A DNA stretch of 64,000 nt, from the NCBI RefSeq assembly GCF_016802725.1, contig NC_052679.1, positions 21,083,548 through 21,147,547 on the forward strand, read 5' to 3'. Made by a program: the position numbers and the translations under genes. Source of the stretch: Solenopsis invicta (taxonomy: Eukaryota; Arthropoda; Insecta; Hymenoptera; Formicidae). The first letter of the stretch is position 1; every line of letters starts with the position of its first letter. Below, one piece after another: positions 26,940 through 39,019 of this stretch. The notes under the pieces were generated by a model. It did not search any database. It saw nothing but the letters and a program-made list of their open reading frames with translations, and had not been told where the DNA came from.

Positions 26940-26955
26940 CAGTGGTGCTCAAACC
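26940..26955 (+). repeat. hAT-terminus-like sequence
   Basis: CAGTGGTGCTCAAACC resembles the terminal inverted repeat of hAT (Charlie/Tip100-type) transposons, which typically begin CAGTGGTTCTCAA. The first 12 bases also occur at 4390-4401. No matching inverted end was found nearby, so this is at most a solo end. The family comparison is from memory. Confidence 0.25.
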
Positions 26956-27452
26956 GCGATGGTCCTACCGAATTTTACGACGTCATTAACGGGGGCCTCG
27001 AGAAGTTTGAACACCATTGACAACGTAACGAGACTCACGGACAACCCCGTGTTAGCATATGAATACCGGGGTGGTGAGGCTGCGAGACACGGGGCACGAC
27101 CAATAAAAACAAGTAAGCACGAAAGGAGGGGACGGATCGGTTTCGTATAATAAGCCCTTCCGTCGGCGTTGTTGCCGAAGGGTGTTAACGTACCCGCAAA
27201 AAAAGGGTGGAGTTCACCCCACGGCCCACGATCTCAGTGCAAGAATTATACGAACGATTTTGAATTTACGGTTCCGCAGCGAGCGCGGAAATATTTCATA
27301 CGGCATTCAATTCACGTTGGTTTTCATCGCATTTTAAATGCTCTACATGATTAATCGGTGATAAAAGATATATTTGAACACCGACTACAAAGGAATCACA
27401 TACTGCTTGTATAAATAAAAATCAATCATCTCTCGTGAGAAAAATTCATCTA

Positions 27453-27701
27453 CACTAAGAAAGAAAAATATTTCCAAGTGAAAAAATACATTTTCTTAAA
27501 ACCATTGATTTTGATGCAAGCATATGTTTGTTCAGTTTAAGTAAAAATGTTTACTTTAAAATAGACATATTACCTTAAGATATAATTTTGTGTTTTTACA
27601 TTGTTTACATTTGACTGCAAGTAAATAAGCTATTCTTTATCTACTGAATAAATAATTCTTATGTTAAACAATATTTTGTTTGTGATATTTTTCTCTCGGT
27701 G
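27453..27701. mobile_element. 249-bp MITE with CAC-type ends and TA duplication
   Basis: The left end reads CACTAAGAAAGAAAAATAT and the reverse complement of the right end reads CACCGAGAGAAAAATAT; allowing a 2-base gap the ends match closely over about 18 bases. TA flanks the element on both sides, consistent with a TA target-site duplication. The interior is AT-rich with no open frame. The right end is nearly the same as the ends of the element at 1388-1582. Similar in size and structure to non-autonomous DNA transposons; the autonomous source is unknown. Confidence 0.7.
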
Positions 27702-27932
27702 TACAAATATAATTAACTTTGAATTGATTTACAATATACGTTTACAATAGGTATACAATTTACAATATATATTTTTAAAGTAAAATTCAGTTCTCTTTTT
27801 TCCTCTGTCGTAGACAATGAACTCGTGATGTGTGTCATGTATAGGCGACACCTAATCAGTTCATTCAAAAAGTCCAGCTAGACAATGACTCATAGACTGG
27901 TCATTCCATTGTAAGTCAAAGTTCATGTGGGT

Positions 27933-27946
27933 CAGGGCCGTCTTAA
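27933..27946 (+). repeat. solo hAT-like end
   Basis: CAGGGCCGTCTTAA is, to my recollection, a common 14-base start of a group of hAT transposons. It lies 230 bases to the right of the MITE at 27453-27701. No inverted partner is present in the window, so it may mark one surviving end of a decayed copy. Confidence 0.35.
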
Positions 27947-27955
27947 TTGATATAT

Positions 27956-28380
27956 TTAGATATCGCCTATCAGGGTTTTCTCCTCATTCTCTCCGGACTA
28001 TTCGAGAAGACTCGATTAGTTTCTCTTTTAATCATTTTGTCGTTGCAAAGAAATTATAGTTTAATTAAAAATAATATAGTTTAATTAAAAAATTATAATT
28101 TAATTAAAAAAGATCCGCAAACTCAACTAGAATAAAGATATTATTTAAAACAAGATATCCCTTAAATAAACACATTTCGTTAATTAATCTAACAAGCGTT
28201 TTACAAAATGTGATTAATGACATCTTTCGACTAAAAGAACAAGCCAGTAAAGTACATAATTGGAAGCTGTCGTCGTTAGTTCAACTCGTAATAAAATGCA
28301 TTATAAAGCGTCCGAATATCAACAAAAATTTCGTCAATTTTTATCGTTTTATGCTTAGCCGTAAATTATACGCGCGGGCA
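27956..28380. other. AT-rich spacer
   Basis: AT-rich and gene-free; contains the 20-bp tandem repeat at 28053-28111. Confidence 0.5.
28053..28111. repeat. three copies of a roughly 20-bp tandem repeat
   Basis: Three successive copies of a unit containing TATAGTTTAATTAAAAA (third copy ATAATTTAATTAAAAA), with few differences among copies. Confidence 0.85.
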
Positions 28381-29200
28381 GCTGCTTCCCATACCTGGAG
28401 CACGGTCGTAATCATTTCTCAGGAATGTGTGATTGATTTAAACCGTGAAAGGGTTGGCCCGACGACGACGGGTGGGAATAGGTAGAAAGGGAGAGTGAAA
28501 GGGTGATTCGGAATTTCGGGCGCGCGGATGTGCGCGCAGCGCGAGTCGAGAGAAAAAGGAAAGGGCGCAGGATGCGCGTTGTGTGAATGCCGCGCCGCGC
28601 CGCACCGCCGCATCGCCGCCGCCGCCGCTGTCGGGACACGAAATATACAGCGGAAACTAGGACACGTTCCCCGAGAACGCGAGGCCAAGAAGAGGAATAC
28701 TGGGAAGAGAGCGACGGAAGAAGAAGAAGAACGAAAATTATGGAGAGCGGGCTCCGCTGTAATAACATCAGCGGGTCTTAATGGAGGCATCAGCCGATAC
28801 TTGTGGCACAATTTCACGGGGTTTACGATGGCGTATATCAGGGGCCCCGCCGAGCGGATCAGCCCCCGGGGGATCCACATATGTCCCACTGAGACATTCG
28901 TAATTCCTTGTCTTCGTCCCGCTCGTTGATCTCCTCAATCATCCCTCCTTGTTGATCCCCCCTTTTCGCCGAATACACTCCTCCTCCGTTCCCGCGACCC
29001 CATATGTTTTCGTTCACCTTGTTTCGAACGGGAACGACGTGTTCTCGAGGTGTTTTTGATACGCCCGTAAAAGTTACCAGAGTGCCACGAGTTCAACTTG
29101 CGACGAGTGCTTCGTTATTTCGATAAGTCAAACCGACGACGATGCTGTTTATATAAATTCTCATTTCATAATATTTTCACCCTTGTAATTATAATTATGT
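28381..29200. other. GC-rich island
   Basis: A CpG-dense block with GCC repeats at about 28590-28629, GA-rich sequence at 28670-28745 and a GC-rich palindromic segment near 28840-28875 (GGGGCCCC ... CCCCCGGGGG). Frames of 118-156 codons are open on both strands (minus 28412-28889, plus 28528-28929) and consist of Arg/Ala/Glu-rich low complexity. It could be a transcript start, but nothing confirms it. Confidence 0.45.
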
Positions 29201-29204
29201 TCCA

Positions 29205-29693
29205 TTGTATTTAAATAAGTATTTCAAGCTATTCATTCGATTACAGAAATATAAATTTAATTTACTAACTGTGTGTAATAATGGAATCGCAGAAATACAA
29301 ATATATCGTGATCTATTTGTATCTATTGGTTTTTTCGTAGACTGTGTAGGCGGTGTAAATTTGTATCAATATACGAGAATACGATTCGTATATCTATCTA
29401 TAAACCGAACGCTCCGGGGTGTCCCGACGTTCTCCAATGCGATCGCCGCAGATGTATTTTTTACGACTTCGCTGGCAAATAATTTACATCCCGATCCGAT
29501 AACTCTGCTACCATTCGACCCCCTCGTGATAGTGACGAATGTCGCTTGGCAGACGCATGTAATGCCATTCAAAGTCGCTCTATCTTGCATTTCACACCCC
29601 TGCGACTTTCCTCTCGGCGATGATTACGATATCAATCTCGTCGACGCGACAAACAAGGATACGTACAATATCGGTTTACTGAAGCAAATATAG
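29205..29693 (+). other. 162-codon orphan open frame, coding status doubtful
   Basis: The longest frame in this part of the window that is not low complexity. It starts with a hydrophobic, Lys/Tyr-rich AT-encoded half and continues into a GC-richer half with balanced residues such as PTFSNAIAADVFFTTSLANN. No domain, signal peptide or repeat was recognised. A 74-codon minus frame overlaps it at 29366-29590. It could be a chance frame, an exon pair read through, or a transposon-derived relic. No start context or splice site decides this. Confidence 0.15.
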
Positions 29694-30116
29694 CCGACGA
29701 CGTCTCATACTTCTTGTCCTCTCAAGGAAACAATGTTTCTCGTAAAATGAAAAATTTGTGTAAGTTACGAAGCAAGGATACACGGGAACGATCGAAAAAT
29801 GATTTACAAGTAGAAGTGAGATATAAATGTGTACATGTATGAGCATTACATATATAGAGAGATAAATAAGAGAAAAATAATTATCTAATACTAATTAATC
29901 GATATCGACCGATATTACTTCATAACTTGAATCATGACGAAAAGATAATACTTCGTTAAGCGTGATGTAACGACGGTATTAGATAACTCCATATTATGGA
30001 GCATCAATCATAAATTATCAATTTACTGTGATAATACAAGGCTAGCTCCGATAACGGAATATTCACGAGGGCCGTAAGAATACTAGCTTAGCAACATATC
30101 GAAATACATTAAGTCA

Positions 30117-30513
30117 ACACCAACCAATTAAGAAGTGCCGGCCCAACCCGATACGAAAGATACGATCCAGTGAGTGGGAGGGTTTGCTTTGAGAGAGCCA
30201 AGCAGGTGATGGGTACCATTGTCTCGAGTCACTAAGGCTACGGCCGCGGCCTATAATTTTGTCGAGATGGCCGATAGCGTCGATGAAACGCCGATTGAGA
30301 TCGATATATGCCCGTGAGGATATGTACGTTGACAGCTTGACCCCGCTGCGGTAGGGTCGAATTGAGAGAGGTCAAGATCTTCTGGACAAATGCCACAGGC
30401 ATGTACGCGATGAAAGAAGCGAGGGTATTCATCCCGACAGCAAAGTCGGCTATTACGGGAAAAACCGTAAATTCTGCGTCAGCATCCGGATTGAATAGTT
30501 CCAAGAATTTCAT
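30117..30513 (-). pseudogene. candidate decayed coding relic with a membrane-like segment
   Basis: On the minus strand, 30513 down to about 30310 reads a frame containing a 25-30 residue hydrophobic stretch (TVFPVIADFAVGMNTLASF and on). The same strand in another phase is open from 30371 to a stop at 30116-30114 for 85 codons, and includes YIDLNRRFIDAIGHLDKII. Together they look like one ancient coding segment broken by a frameshift between 30310 and 30371. I recognise no family. Plus-strand frames also open here (30362-30562), so direction is uncertain and chance is a real alternative. Confidence 0.2.
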
Positions 30514-30599
30514 TTCATTTCCACATTGTTATATCGCGAAAGAATTAAGATTTTATATGTAATTGAATTAGTTACTTCAATTTCTTCGTTCAATATTAC

Positions 30600-33500
30600 A
30601 GATTTTATTAGGTCAATCTTTCGAACGTGTGTGATAACTATTCGCGATTGTATGTAATATTAAAATTTACTTATTTTGAATAACAAAGAAAAATAATTCT
30701 ATTTTTATTCTTAAGAAAAAATCTAATTCTTAATTTTAATTAATTAATTAATCTATTTCTCATAATTTACCCTGCTCATTGCGTATTTAAGCGCAAGCAA
30801 AATTTATTATTGAGTATTTAGTGTACCCTGTACACTAAATACGTAAATAATAAAACGTTTTGTATTATTTTGTAGCTAACTGATATATTGTGAAGTTCCC
30901 AGTAATCTAGTGCAGTGCATCACGATCAATGTGAGAGCGCAATTCACTGAAAAGAAAAAGCTTTGAAAGGGAAGGCAAAAAGCTGCGACACGGAAGACGG
31001 GTTTACGATTTCGTCTTATCATTATCTAGCATTCGTCTTAGGGTAATTTGTCGATCTCGAATAGATTAAGCATAATATCATTGATACTCTTGCATACATA
31101 AATTTTATTTAATTTTTTATTTGTGAGCAACCAAAAATAATGTTATGAATAATAGCAATACAACCTTGATCTAAATATTCGGCGTCCATTTGTAAATTCA
31201 GACTGTTCTTCTGTCTTTTAACACACATAACAGCACTTTCGATATCAACCTTTTATTAAAATTTCTTTTCATATCTAGAATTTCCACTTTGTTCCTATCA
31301 AAATCGTGACTGTGATGTAATCTACAATCCGTAATAACTGAATACGTAGCTGTGTTTTTTCCGATGTGATTGTAGTGCGTATTGGCTTCATATCAAATTT
31401 GATTTATTAAGATTAAATCACAAACTCTTCAGATAATGAAAAAAATTGTATAGATTTTTATTTGTGTAGAATAATGATATCGAAAATAAAAAATAACATT
31501 GTAATAAGATAAACAATAAATGTTTTGAAAATTTATTAGAACGCAATGCGATTTCAACTGCGCCAAGATTTCAAAGCAGATTCCGTTTGACCGAGAGTGA
31601 ATCCAATACAAGACGCGCCTAAAATACTTCCGATGATCGATGCCTCATCATCGGACGTTCCTAGGAGAACGTCAGGTTGTCAAGCGATTATGGGACATCA
31701 TGTAGGCCTGCAGGGGAGAGAGCGAAAGCATAGAACGATATAGGAACCACAGGGTCCTGTTCTTTAAGGACAGCCGGTATCGCGACGCTCTCTATTAATC
31801 ACCGCTCGATGACGGGTACTTGCTCGGTTTCTCACGAGTTCGATTCATCGAACTTGCATTTCGTAGTCCGGTGTTGGGCCCGCATTCTGTTATCGAGACT
31901 TGGGACTGCTTCGGGCTCCCTTTGATTGGACGGCGCTACCGCCGTGGGGTTTCTCACGGGACGAGGCGTCGAGGCGGGATCGAAAATTGATATAATGAGA
32001 CAGATTATCCAATTGAAAATTATATCTCCTTAGTGCCAGTGTTGACGGCGTCAGCCAACGATGATCAATTATACGTCGATGCCGACTTCGCTTTCTATCA
32101 GCATTGTCGAATATTATTAGTATTATCAATAATAAATGCACTGCCGTCACTTCTCACTTGCTGATCTGTCAACGAGAATCTTTATTAAAATTCCACCGAT
32201 ATATTCGTTCAGCACGTCGACAGCGAAAGACACTTCGTACAATAATTACCTTCGCAATCTTACCACGTAAGGTTCATGTAATTCGCAATGATCTCACGGC
32301 GGTTTTATTGCGTTTCGCGCGGAGGGAAAATAAAACAAAAAAAAAAGTAGAAAGATAGATGGGGATATTCGCGCGACGCCGACTCCCACGAAAATATGAG
32401 AGATTTAATTTATAATTTCGGAAGTGCTGTAAGAGGAACCGACTGTCGGAACGTCGCTCTGGGGTACGGCCTGTCACCCTTTAGACAAGTAACCCCCACG
32501 ACAGACGCGGACACATATGATAGTGATACGATGCGTGCACACACGCACGCGTGCTCCGGGCTAACCCATGTCCCATCGACTGGCAGGCATGAGAGCCTCG
32601 CACGGGGCTACGAATTAAATTTCACAGCTCGTGAACAAACGTCAACTTTGTCCGATGTACTAGAAGCCGCCAACATCTTCCTCTCTATGAATTATCCGTT
32701 GTCTCATTAATTCCTAGCATTAATTGAATTAAATATACAATGAATATTCGCACAAACTGCTCGAAGCAAAATTTCCCAATATATTTTAATTGCGCTCGAA
32801 ATGCGACGTGAAGATTTTTTGCAGCATAAATTTTTTTTTTTTTTTCATAGCTAAGAGAAGAGGCTCGGATCCCAGAAATGCAAGGACTTTTTCGGCATTG
32901 TCTTAAGTTTCAAGTTCCACCTTTTGGAACTGGGCCCGCGGCAAATATGACGAGGGCAAGAGGATACGCGTAAGATACCACCGGGACCGCGATATGAGGA
33001 GAGAAGCGGTGGGAGGGAAAAGAGAGAGGGAGGATCCCACATCGAAAGGCCCTGTCGAGTGTCGTATTATTTCAGGTTTGCATACGTTTCGTGTTTCAGC
33101 CCATTATGCCTCACGAAGCCCAATGCTCTTCCTCTCCTTCTTCCTCTCGCAGCGCCAAAGTGCTCGCGCGTCCAAAGGCATACTCGTTGCCCGAAAAGAT
33201 TCCCGAGGGACATAAAAGGAGAACCATAGGGCCAGAGGTGAAAAGGACGAAGCAGGGACCGAGAGGGAGGCGCGATAGGAGGAGAAGAATGGTCTCCTCC
33301 TCGGTTACGGATATCTATCGCGAGTCATAATATGCTGTTATTAACGTGTCGCGGTTATCAGCCCGAAATACGTTACTGCCTTTATCGATAAAGCTATCGG
33401 CCGCGTCGTGGCGACGAAAAACGCCGCCGGGAGAATCGATATCTCGCGTGCAACTCTAAACCGAATTCATAAGGGGTCCTCGTTTTCCTCGAGAGAAATT

Positions 33501-34069
33501 AAAGGCAGAACGATGGAGAGGATTGCGAAGGACACAGGCTTGGGGACCCGCCTGTCGTCGGAGTACGACCAGTTTGGCTGCCTATCGTACATTCCAATCG
33601 ACAGAAAACCTGGTGGACAAATGCGCGAAACAACTTCGTAAACGCACGTCTACTCGCTCTTTCGTCGCGCGTCTCGGTTTCTCATCACCGTTTCTCAGTT
33701 TCGCTCTCCTTTCCTCCTCTTCTCCTCCCATATTCGTTCGCTAATGCACGAGATGTAATTTTCCAGCCAGGAACGAATCCGAGGAGATCGTTTCGCTTCT
33801 GTCGTCCGATGTTCGGCAGCAAGGATAACGAGCCTCGAAAAGTTATTTTCCGTCGGTAGTTAAGCGGCTTTTTATGGTCCTTCTATATATAGCAAAATAT
33901 TACGGGTAGTAACAAAGAAGCAATCTCTCACACCATCCATACGATAGAGAGCCCTCTGTAGAGACCCCGTCCCTTTTTTTCTCGCTCTGTAGAAACCGCG
34001 TCGCAACGTGGTCCTAACGATTGATCTGATTACAAAATATTATTTCAACGTAAGCAGATTGTGTGATAG
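30600..34069. other. mixed sequence, no supported gene
   Basis: AT-rich to about 31600, then CpG-rich from 31610 to 34060 with AT gaps at 31980-32160 and 32690-32870. A 17-base poly-T lies near 32828-32845. Frames at 32104-32358, 32396-32710, 33091-33330 and 33408-33641 are short and motif-free. 33000-33300 is purine-rich. Confidence 0.45.
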
Positions 34070-34161
34070 GTGATCGCGGGAGTTGGCTGCATACGGGCAG
34101 CTTTAACAGGGAAGATCGTGATAGAAGGGATCGAGAATAGGGTGGCACCGTTACACGCTAA

Positions 34162-34422
34162 CACGATTACCGGACGCCGAACGTTTCCGAGGCGCGGTTC
34201 GCCTACAACACCCTGCTCTACAAGCCTGTGTCCGAGGCTCAGGATGACATAGGGTTATTGCCGCACCACCGGCTACTATCTGCTCTCGGGCATCAGCCCG
34301 TAATTGTTACAAATCGCCGGACGTCCTCGCAAACATTGATCCACCCTAGTCCAGAAGTCGTTACCGAAAAAGGACAGACATCGCGACCGCTAGGCAAATC
34401 CAACGCTTATCTGCAGACATAA
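34162..34422 (+). other. weak coding-like open stretch, no ATG
   Basis: The plus frame from 34162 (after a stop) to the stop at 34420-34422 is open for 86 codons. In its first third most codons end in G or C, the pattern of insect exons, and it encodes NVSEARFAYNTLLYKPVSEA. The motif FAYNT is also seen in retrotransposon integrases, but the expected continuation is absent. The antisense frame is open too. It may be an exon or transposon scrap, but no donor or acceptor fits clearly. Confidence 0.15.
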
Positions 34423-34429
34423 AGCTTAA

Positions 34430-36330
34430 GAGACGGTGTAATTGATACAAAGGTGGTGCCATCCTTAACGTGCGATCAGATCTAATAATTTGAACGCTGA
34501 CATTATTGAAAACTATAGACAGAATGCAGATATTGCCTATAACAATTACGATGTGATACAGAAATATTCTAAATGAGCAAAAATATAATTTAATAAATAA
34601 GAGAATATAGACCAGTACGTGAAAACACAACCAATTATTGTAAAAAAAAGCCTATTCAGTCACAGCTGAATTTTTGTACTAATATTTCTTGTATAATTTT
34701 ACATACATTTCCAAGTTCATTAAACTGCGCATCAAAAAGTTTCCGGTCTTGAAACATAGATATAAGTTGAACAAAAATAATAATCGCGATAATCAATTGA
34801 TAATCAATTTAATAATAATGATGCTAACAAGCATCTGTTATCTCCTTTCTCCAAATATAATTTAATTGCGTTTAAATTTATTCAATTTCCCGAACATATA
34901 AACAACTAGGATATTAATTATTGCTTTAGTAAATAATAAAACAAACACTAAGAAAAAAAATAAACTTTATATCATGCCGAAGGAAACGTGTAATATATGT
35001 GGAGAGAGGCGCGATGCATTTCACTGATACAAGCGAAAATAAAAGCGATAAACTCGCTTTAAGCAACTCGCTAATGTAACTATTCAACCTGTGTCTCAGG
35101 CTGATAATCAGACTGATGCGTTAAACTTACTAATTGGATTCCACTCGTGGCGCGTGGAATTGACTCCACGTAAGTCTATCTCTTCAGAATGAGCCGAACT
35201 CTAGTATGCTCGACAACTTTGTTACCATTTTTTATTACAGAGTTAGCTCAGGACACGAGCGCGTCGGGTGATCGTATCTTAATCTGCACGTGTAAGCTCT
35301 TCCAGCGCGCATCGCGAAATCCGATCGCGTAATCGCCAGGCGATTATATTAAACTTATTAAAACGACCGCGAGGGACAAAACGAAGAGAGTCCTTTCAAG
35401 CTATTACCACGGCACGGCGTAGTAATAAAGAGGTGTTGTGTCATCGTCATCATTACTACTTGGTAACGGGCGAAACTTAAGGCTGTAAAGAGCAACCATG
35501 CGTGCAGGGGAGAGAGATAAAGCCGAAGATATCGGCGGCGTAAAGGCGCATCGGGGATGATCGAGTGGAACTGGACAGAAGTACGGTCCTAATTCCATTA
35601 GTATAAAATGAATATAAAGATACGTTTGGATGATTGCAGTAAAAAAACATCATTGGTCAACGATGGTGCTGAATACATGTACTGTTATTATCTTTGCTAT
35701 CGCCGGATGAGGCTCGCAGCGACATCATCTAAAGCTTTCCAAACACGTGGGCTTTATCATTAATACTATCGATATTATCACGCCGGTAACGGGTATCGGC
35801 CAACGCGACGCAACCTGTATTAAATTTGCAAGAAGATATTTATAATGTAATTGGTAACGTAGTTTGCGCCTCTCAAATGCCCTTCTGCGGGCTCGTCGAA
35901 TCGCCCGATGGGCGACGATAGGATTACGTTACTTCAGAAGTCTCGCTCGATGTGTCCATACATACATATGAATGGTACTTCGCGCCGTTCAATACTTTGA
36001 TCGCCGGCTACCTCTTCTCGCGCGAAACTTGCAAGACTGGAGTACCGGTTCCCGTCTCGCAGATCTTATCGCGCGCCGCCACACCGCTTCTACCTTCGCG
36101 ATTGTAAAACAGATGCTCCCGGTTGTGCTGCTACTATCGATAGGTGTCGTACCACTCCTGACGTGTAATTCTGTCAGGAGCCACACGAACGGCGAGTGAT
36201 ATCTCTTTCCAATGCGAGGAGTATACGGAAGAAATTTTAATGGAGTCCGCAGCCTGTCTCGAAACAGCGATAAGACACTCTTCATCGACGGCGTGTTTCC
36301 CTTATGAAAGTTCGCGATATGTCGTGCAAA
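34430..36330. other. AT-rich block then mixed sequence, no gene
   Basis: 34430-35080 is AT-rich; 35081-36330 is mixed with CpG-rich patches. Opposing frames at 35972-36285 lack motifs. A 7-bp stem (ATTCCAC / GTGGAAT) lies at about 35138-35160. Confidence 0.5.
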
Positions 36331-36497
36331 CCAAGTCTAATTAATTTATATATTTTGTGCTGATATATGCGTAAATGTTTAATCTAAACATGCAAATCGC
36401 TCCATACCTCGTCAAAAATTAAAAAAAAAAAAAATACTGTAAAACGACAATCTGGAATACAGCAGTATTTTCCTATTCGATGCAAACCACTAACAAA
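36331..36497. other. AT-rich spacer with poly-A
   Basis: Contains an A tract at about 36420-36434, followed by a small AATACTGT / ACAG(C)AGTATT hairpin. No gene. Confidence 0.5.
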
Positions 36498-36713
36498 GTG
36501 ACATAAACACTTAGCGATGTAGAAAATATATACAAACTTATATATACTTTCGTAATTCTTTTAAGACAAAATTTCGAATAAAATATAGCATTGATAGAAC
36601 GAGGGCAGTTTAAAGCTAAAGGAAAAAGGATTAAAAAGATATAGCTTAATAGATTCACGAAAATATATTGTATAAGTTTGTATATATTTTAACATCTCAT
36701 ATGAATAAGTCAC
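36498..36713. mobile_element. foldback element with about 65-bp inverted arms
   Basis: The arm at 36498-36563 matches the reverse complement of 36647-36713. The core AAAATATATACAAACTTATA at 36523-36542 is perfectly complementary to 36671-36690. Flanking parts agree with gaps (GTGAC and ATGT outside the core, TTTCGT inside it). The 83-base spacer is AT-rich without a frame. It fits an aged MITE or foldback element; no clear target-site duplication was found. Confidence 0.5.
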
Positions 36714-38960
36714 AACGTAAAATATAATATACAACTACAATTATCATTTAGTAAATTAAATGAATTATCTTATACACATATACTTTTGACAAAAATTATG
36801 CATAGAGCTCTCTTTTTTTATGAAATTTATATTTATAATTTAATCAATTTTGGAATAGAATCTACAGTAATTATATATTACATACAAAGATAATTATTCA
36901 ATAAATTATGAATGTATAAATGGGATGAAAAAGGTACGTTTCTTGCACTACAAATTTCTTTGTGCCTAATTACGAGTCAGTAAAACTTAATGTGTGCACG
37001 CGACGTTGATTTTTATTCCTCATATAGAGAAATATTGAACGTCCGCGATCTTCGCGCTGTTGACGTTCACAGCCTAAGTATCTTAATTTGCATAACGGAT
37101 ATTTTGTTCGTACACGCACGCGTCCGTATCGCAATGTATGTACATCCACGACATCGGTCTACTACCCGTGTGACGTCAGTAGAAGAAAAACACGAAAGAC
37201 GGGCCTCGTATGGAAACTTCCGAAACGCGTGTACATTTAATGGCACGCGTAAAGGGCTTGGAAAGGTGAGAACGGAATGCGGAGACGTTGCTCATTAACT
37301 ATCGAGCGACTTCAATCAGATTATAGAAGCTGCCCCAGCAAGGCTGGTGGTAGCCTGTTTGGTCCAGCTCGTCTGATTGGCTGACCTCGACACTCTTCGC
37401 AAGACGCACACAAGAACTTTATCCTAAGCATTTTATCGGCGACGGCGCTCGTCTCAGACGTTATCCAAATGATTTTATTATTTAATGCACTGAACATCAA
37501 CACGCCGTATATCGTGCAGCGATATATTTTTCTGGGAATGACTCTATTAATCTTAAAATGATCTTAAAAGTGAATATGATAAAAAGGTAAACTTAAATAA
37601 ACTCTCTCAGAAAAGATTTCTAATAACAAGACTAAAAATATTCTTGACGCACTCAATCTTATTGCAACTTTGTGCAATATAAAAATAAAGCGATATTAAA
37701 ATGAGGTCTATAATTCTTATTCTCCTTCATCGAATGAAATAAGATTGACTTAATATTTTGAGACAAGAGTAACACATGATAAAAATTCGCTCGCTATTAT
37801 AATATACAATGATTAACTGTTCGGGATATCACACCGAGACCGTGCAAACAAGTGCTTTCTCGTAAGAGATTCGCATGCAATGCATTATAATCAACGCATC
37901 TGCAAAAATTCAGTAGCTTTTACTTAGTGTAAGTTCTTATGAACCTTTTGATTATGGGACAAGATATTTTTGATACTTATGAAATGAGCAGCTTTCTTGT
38001 GAGCCTGCTTAATATTTTATAAAAAAAAATTCTTTAAATTTTCCTCAGATTAATGTATTGTCAAATCAAGAATATTATGAGATTTATCACAAATTTATTT
38101 AATTATTTAATATAGATCTGTCTAATTTAAATCTGAACAAATTAATGGGATAGGATAATTGATAGAAGATCATTTTATTTTAGATATAAGAATTTTTTTT
38201 CATTTAAAAATAAAATATACTGTTCCTAACAATAATTATGATTGTTCCTATATTAATCTTATTTTACAATGCACGCAGAGTATTGAATACAAAAATTTTT
38301 TCGAAAGTGAAAGATTAATGAAGAAAATGAATTATATACTTTAAAAAAAGTTTAAAATAAAGATTCCTATTTTTTTAAGTGTAATTTGAATCTACAATGA
38401 AAAGTATTTTCTCTTTATTTTAAAAGAGATGTACGAGCGTGTGTCTAGAGTGCTAAATAATAAAATATTATCTTTTATCATCTTTTTCTCTCTTTTGATA
38501 GCTTGAAATAGAGTTATGTATTTCGTAATATTTTTCTTCAAATTGAATTCTATTGCTATCGATTTTCTCATTTAAAACGACATAATTTTAATATTTAAAA
38601 GTGATCATGACGAGAGAAAAGCGCAATGTGTACGTAACTCGATAAAATATCCTAAATCATAGCAACACGTCGATAGCTGCCAGCCACCGCTTTAACGACA
38701 GGCACTTGTGGATGATACGGGAAAGTGAGTTGCGAAGAGGTGGGTCCATAAATCTACTTGGTTATCGGCAGGTAGCACGCATCTACGTTACGTTTATGAC
38801 AAATTAATAGACTACCTGTTCTCTCCTGGCGACCTGCGATCGCACGCGACTAACCACGGAACTTTGCCGGATTTAACAGCGTTTTAATGCATCAGCGTGT
38901 CGTGACGTCCGGCGTGATTGTAGGGATTATCTCGGCGCTCGCTGCCCCACGGGCCACCAT
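36714..38960. other. mostly AT-rich, no gene
   Basis: AT-rich except for a CpG-rich patch at 36980-37500 holding a 102-codon plus frame (36990-37298) without motifs and a 60-codon minus frame. CpG content rises again after about 38600. Confidence 0.5.
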
Positions 38961-38964
38961 AAAG

Positions 38965-39017
<53 letters not shown>
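38965..39017. repeat. (CT)n microsatellite
   Basis: Two CT tracts (38965-38974 and about 38980-39017) separated by GTCTTT. The long one is about 37 bases. A plus frame through it reads a Leu/Ser repeat that is not evidence of coding. Confidence 0.95.

Positions 39018-39019
<2 letters not shown>

Noticed and set aside
28412..28929. Overlapping 118-156-codon frames on both strands
   Set aside because: GC-rich island with repeat-driven openness; no start context, domain or splice evidence.
34720..34755. CAAAAAGTTTCCGGTCTTGAAAC as a mariner end
   Set aside because: No inverted partner and no match to mariner terminal repeats that I can recall with confidence.
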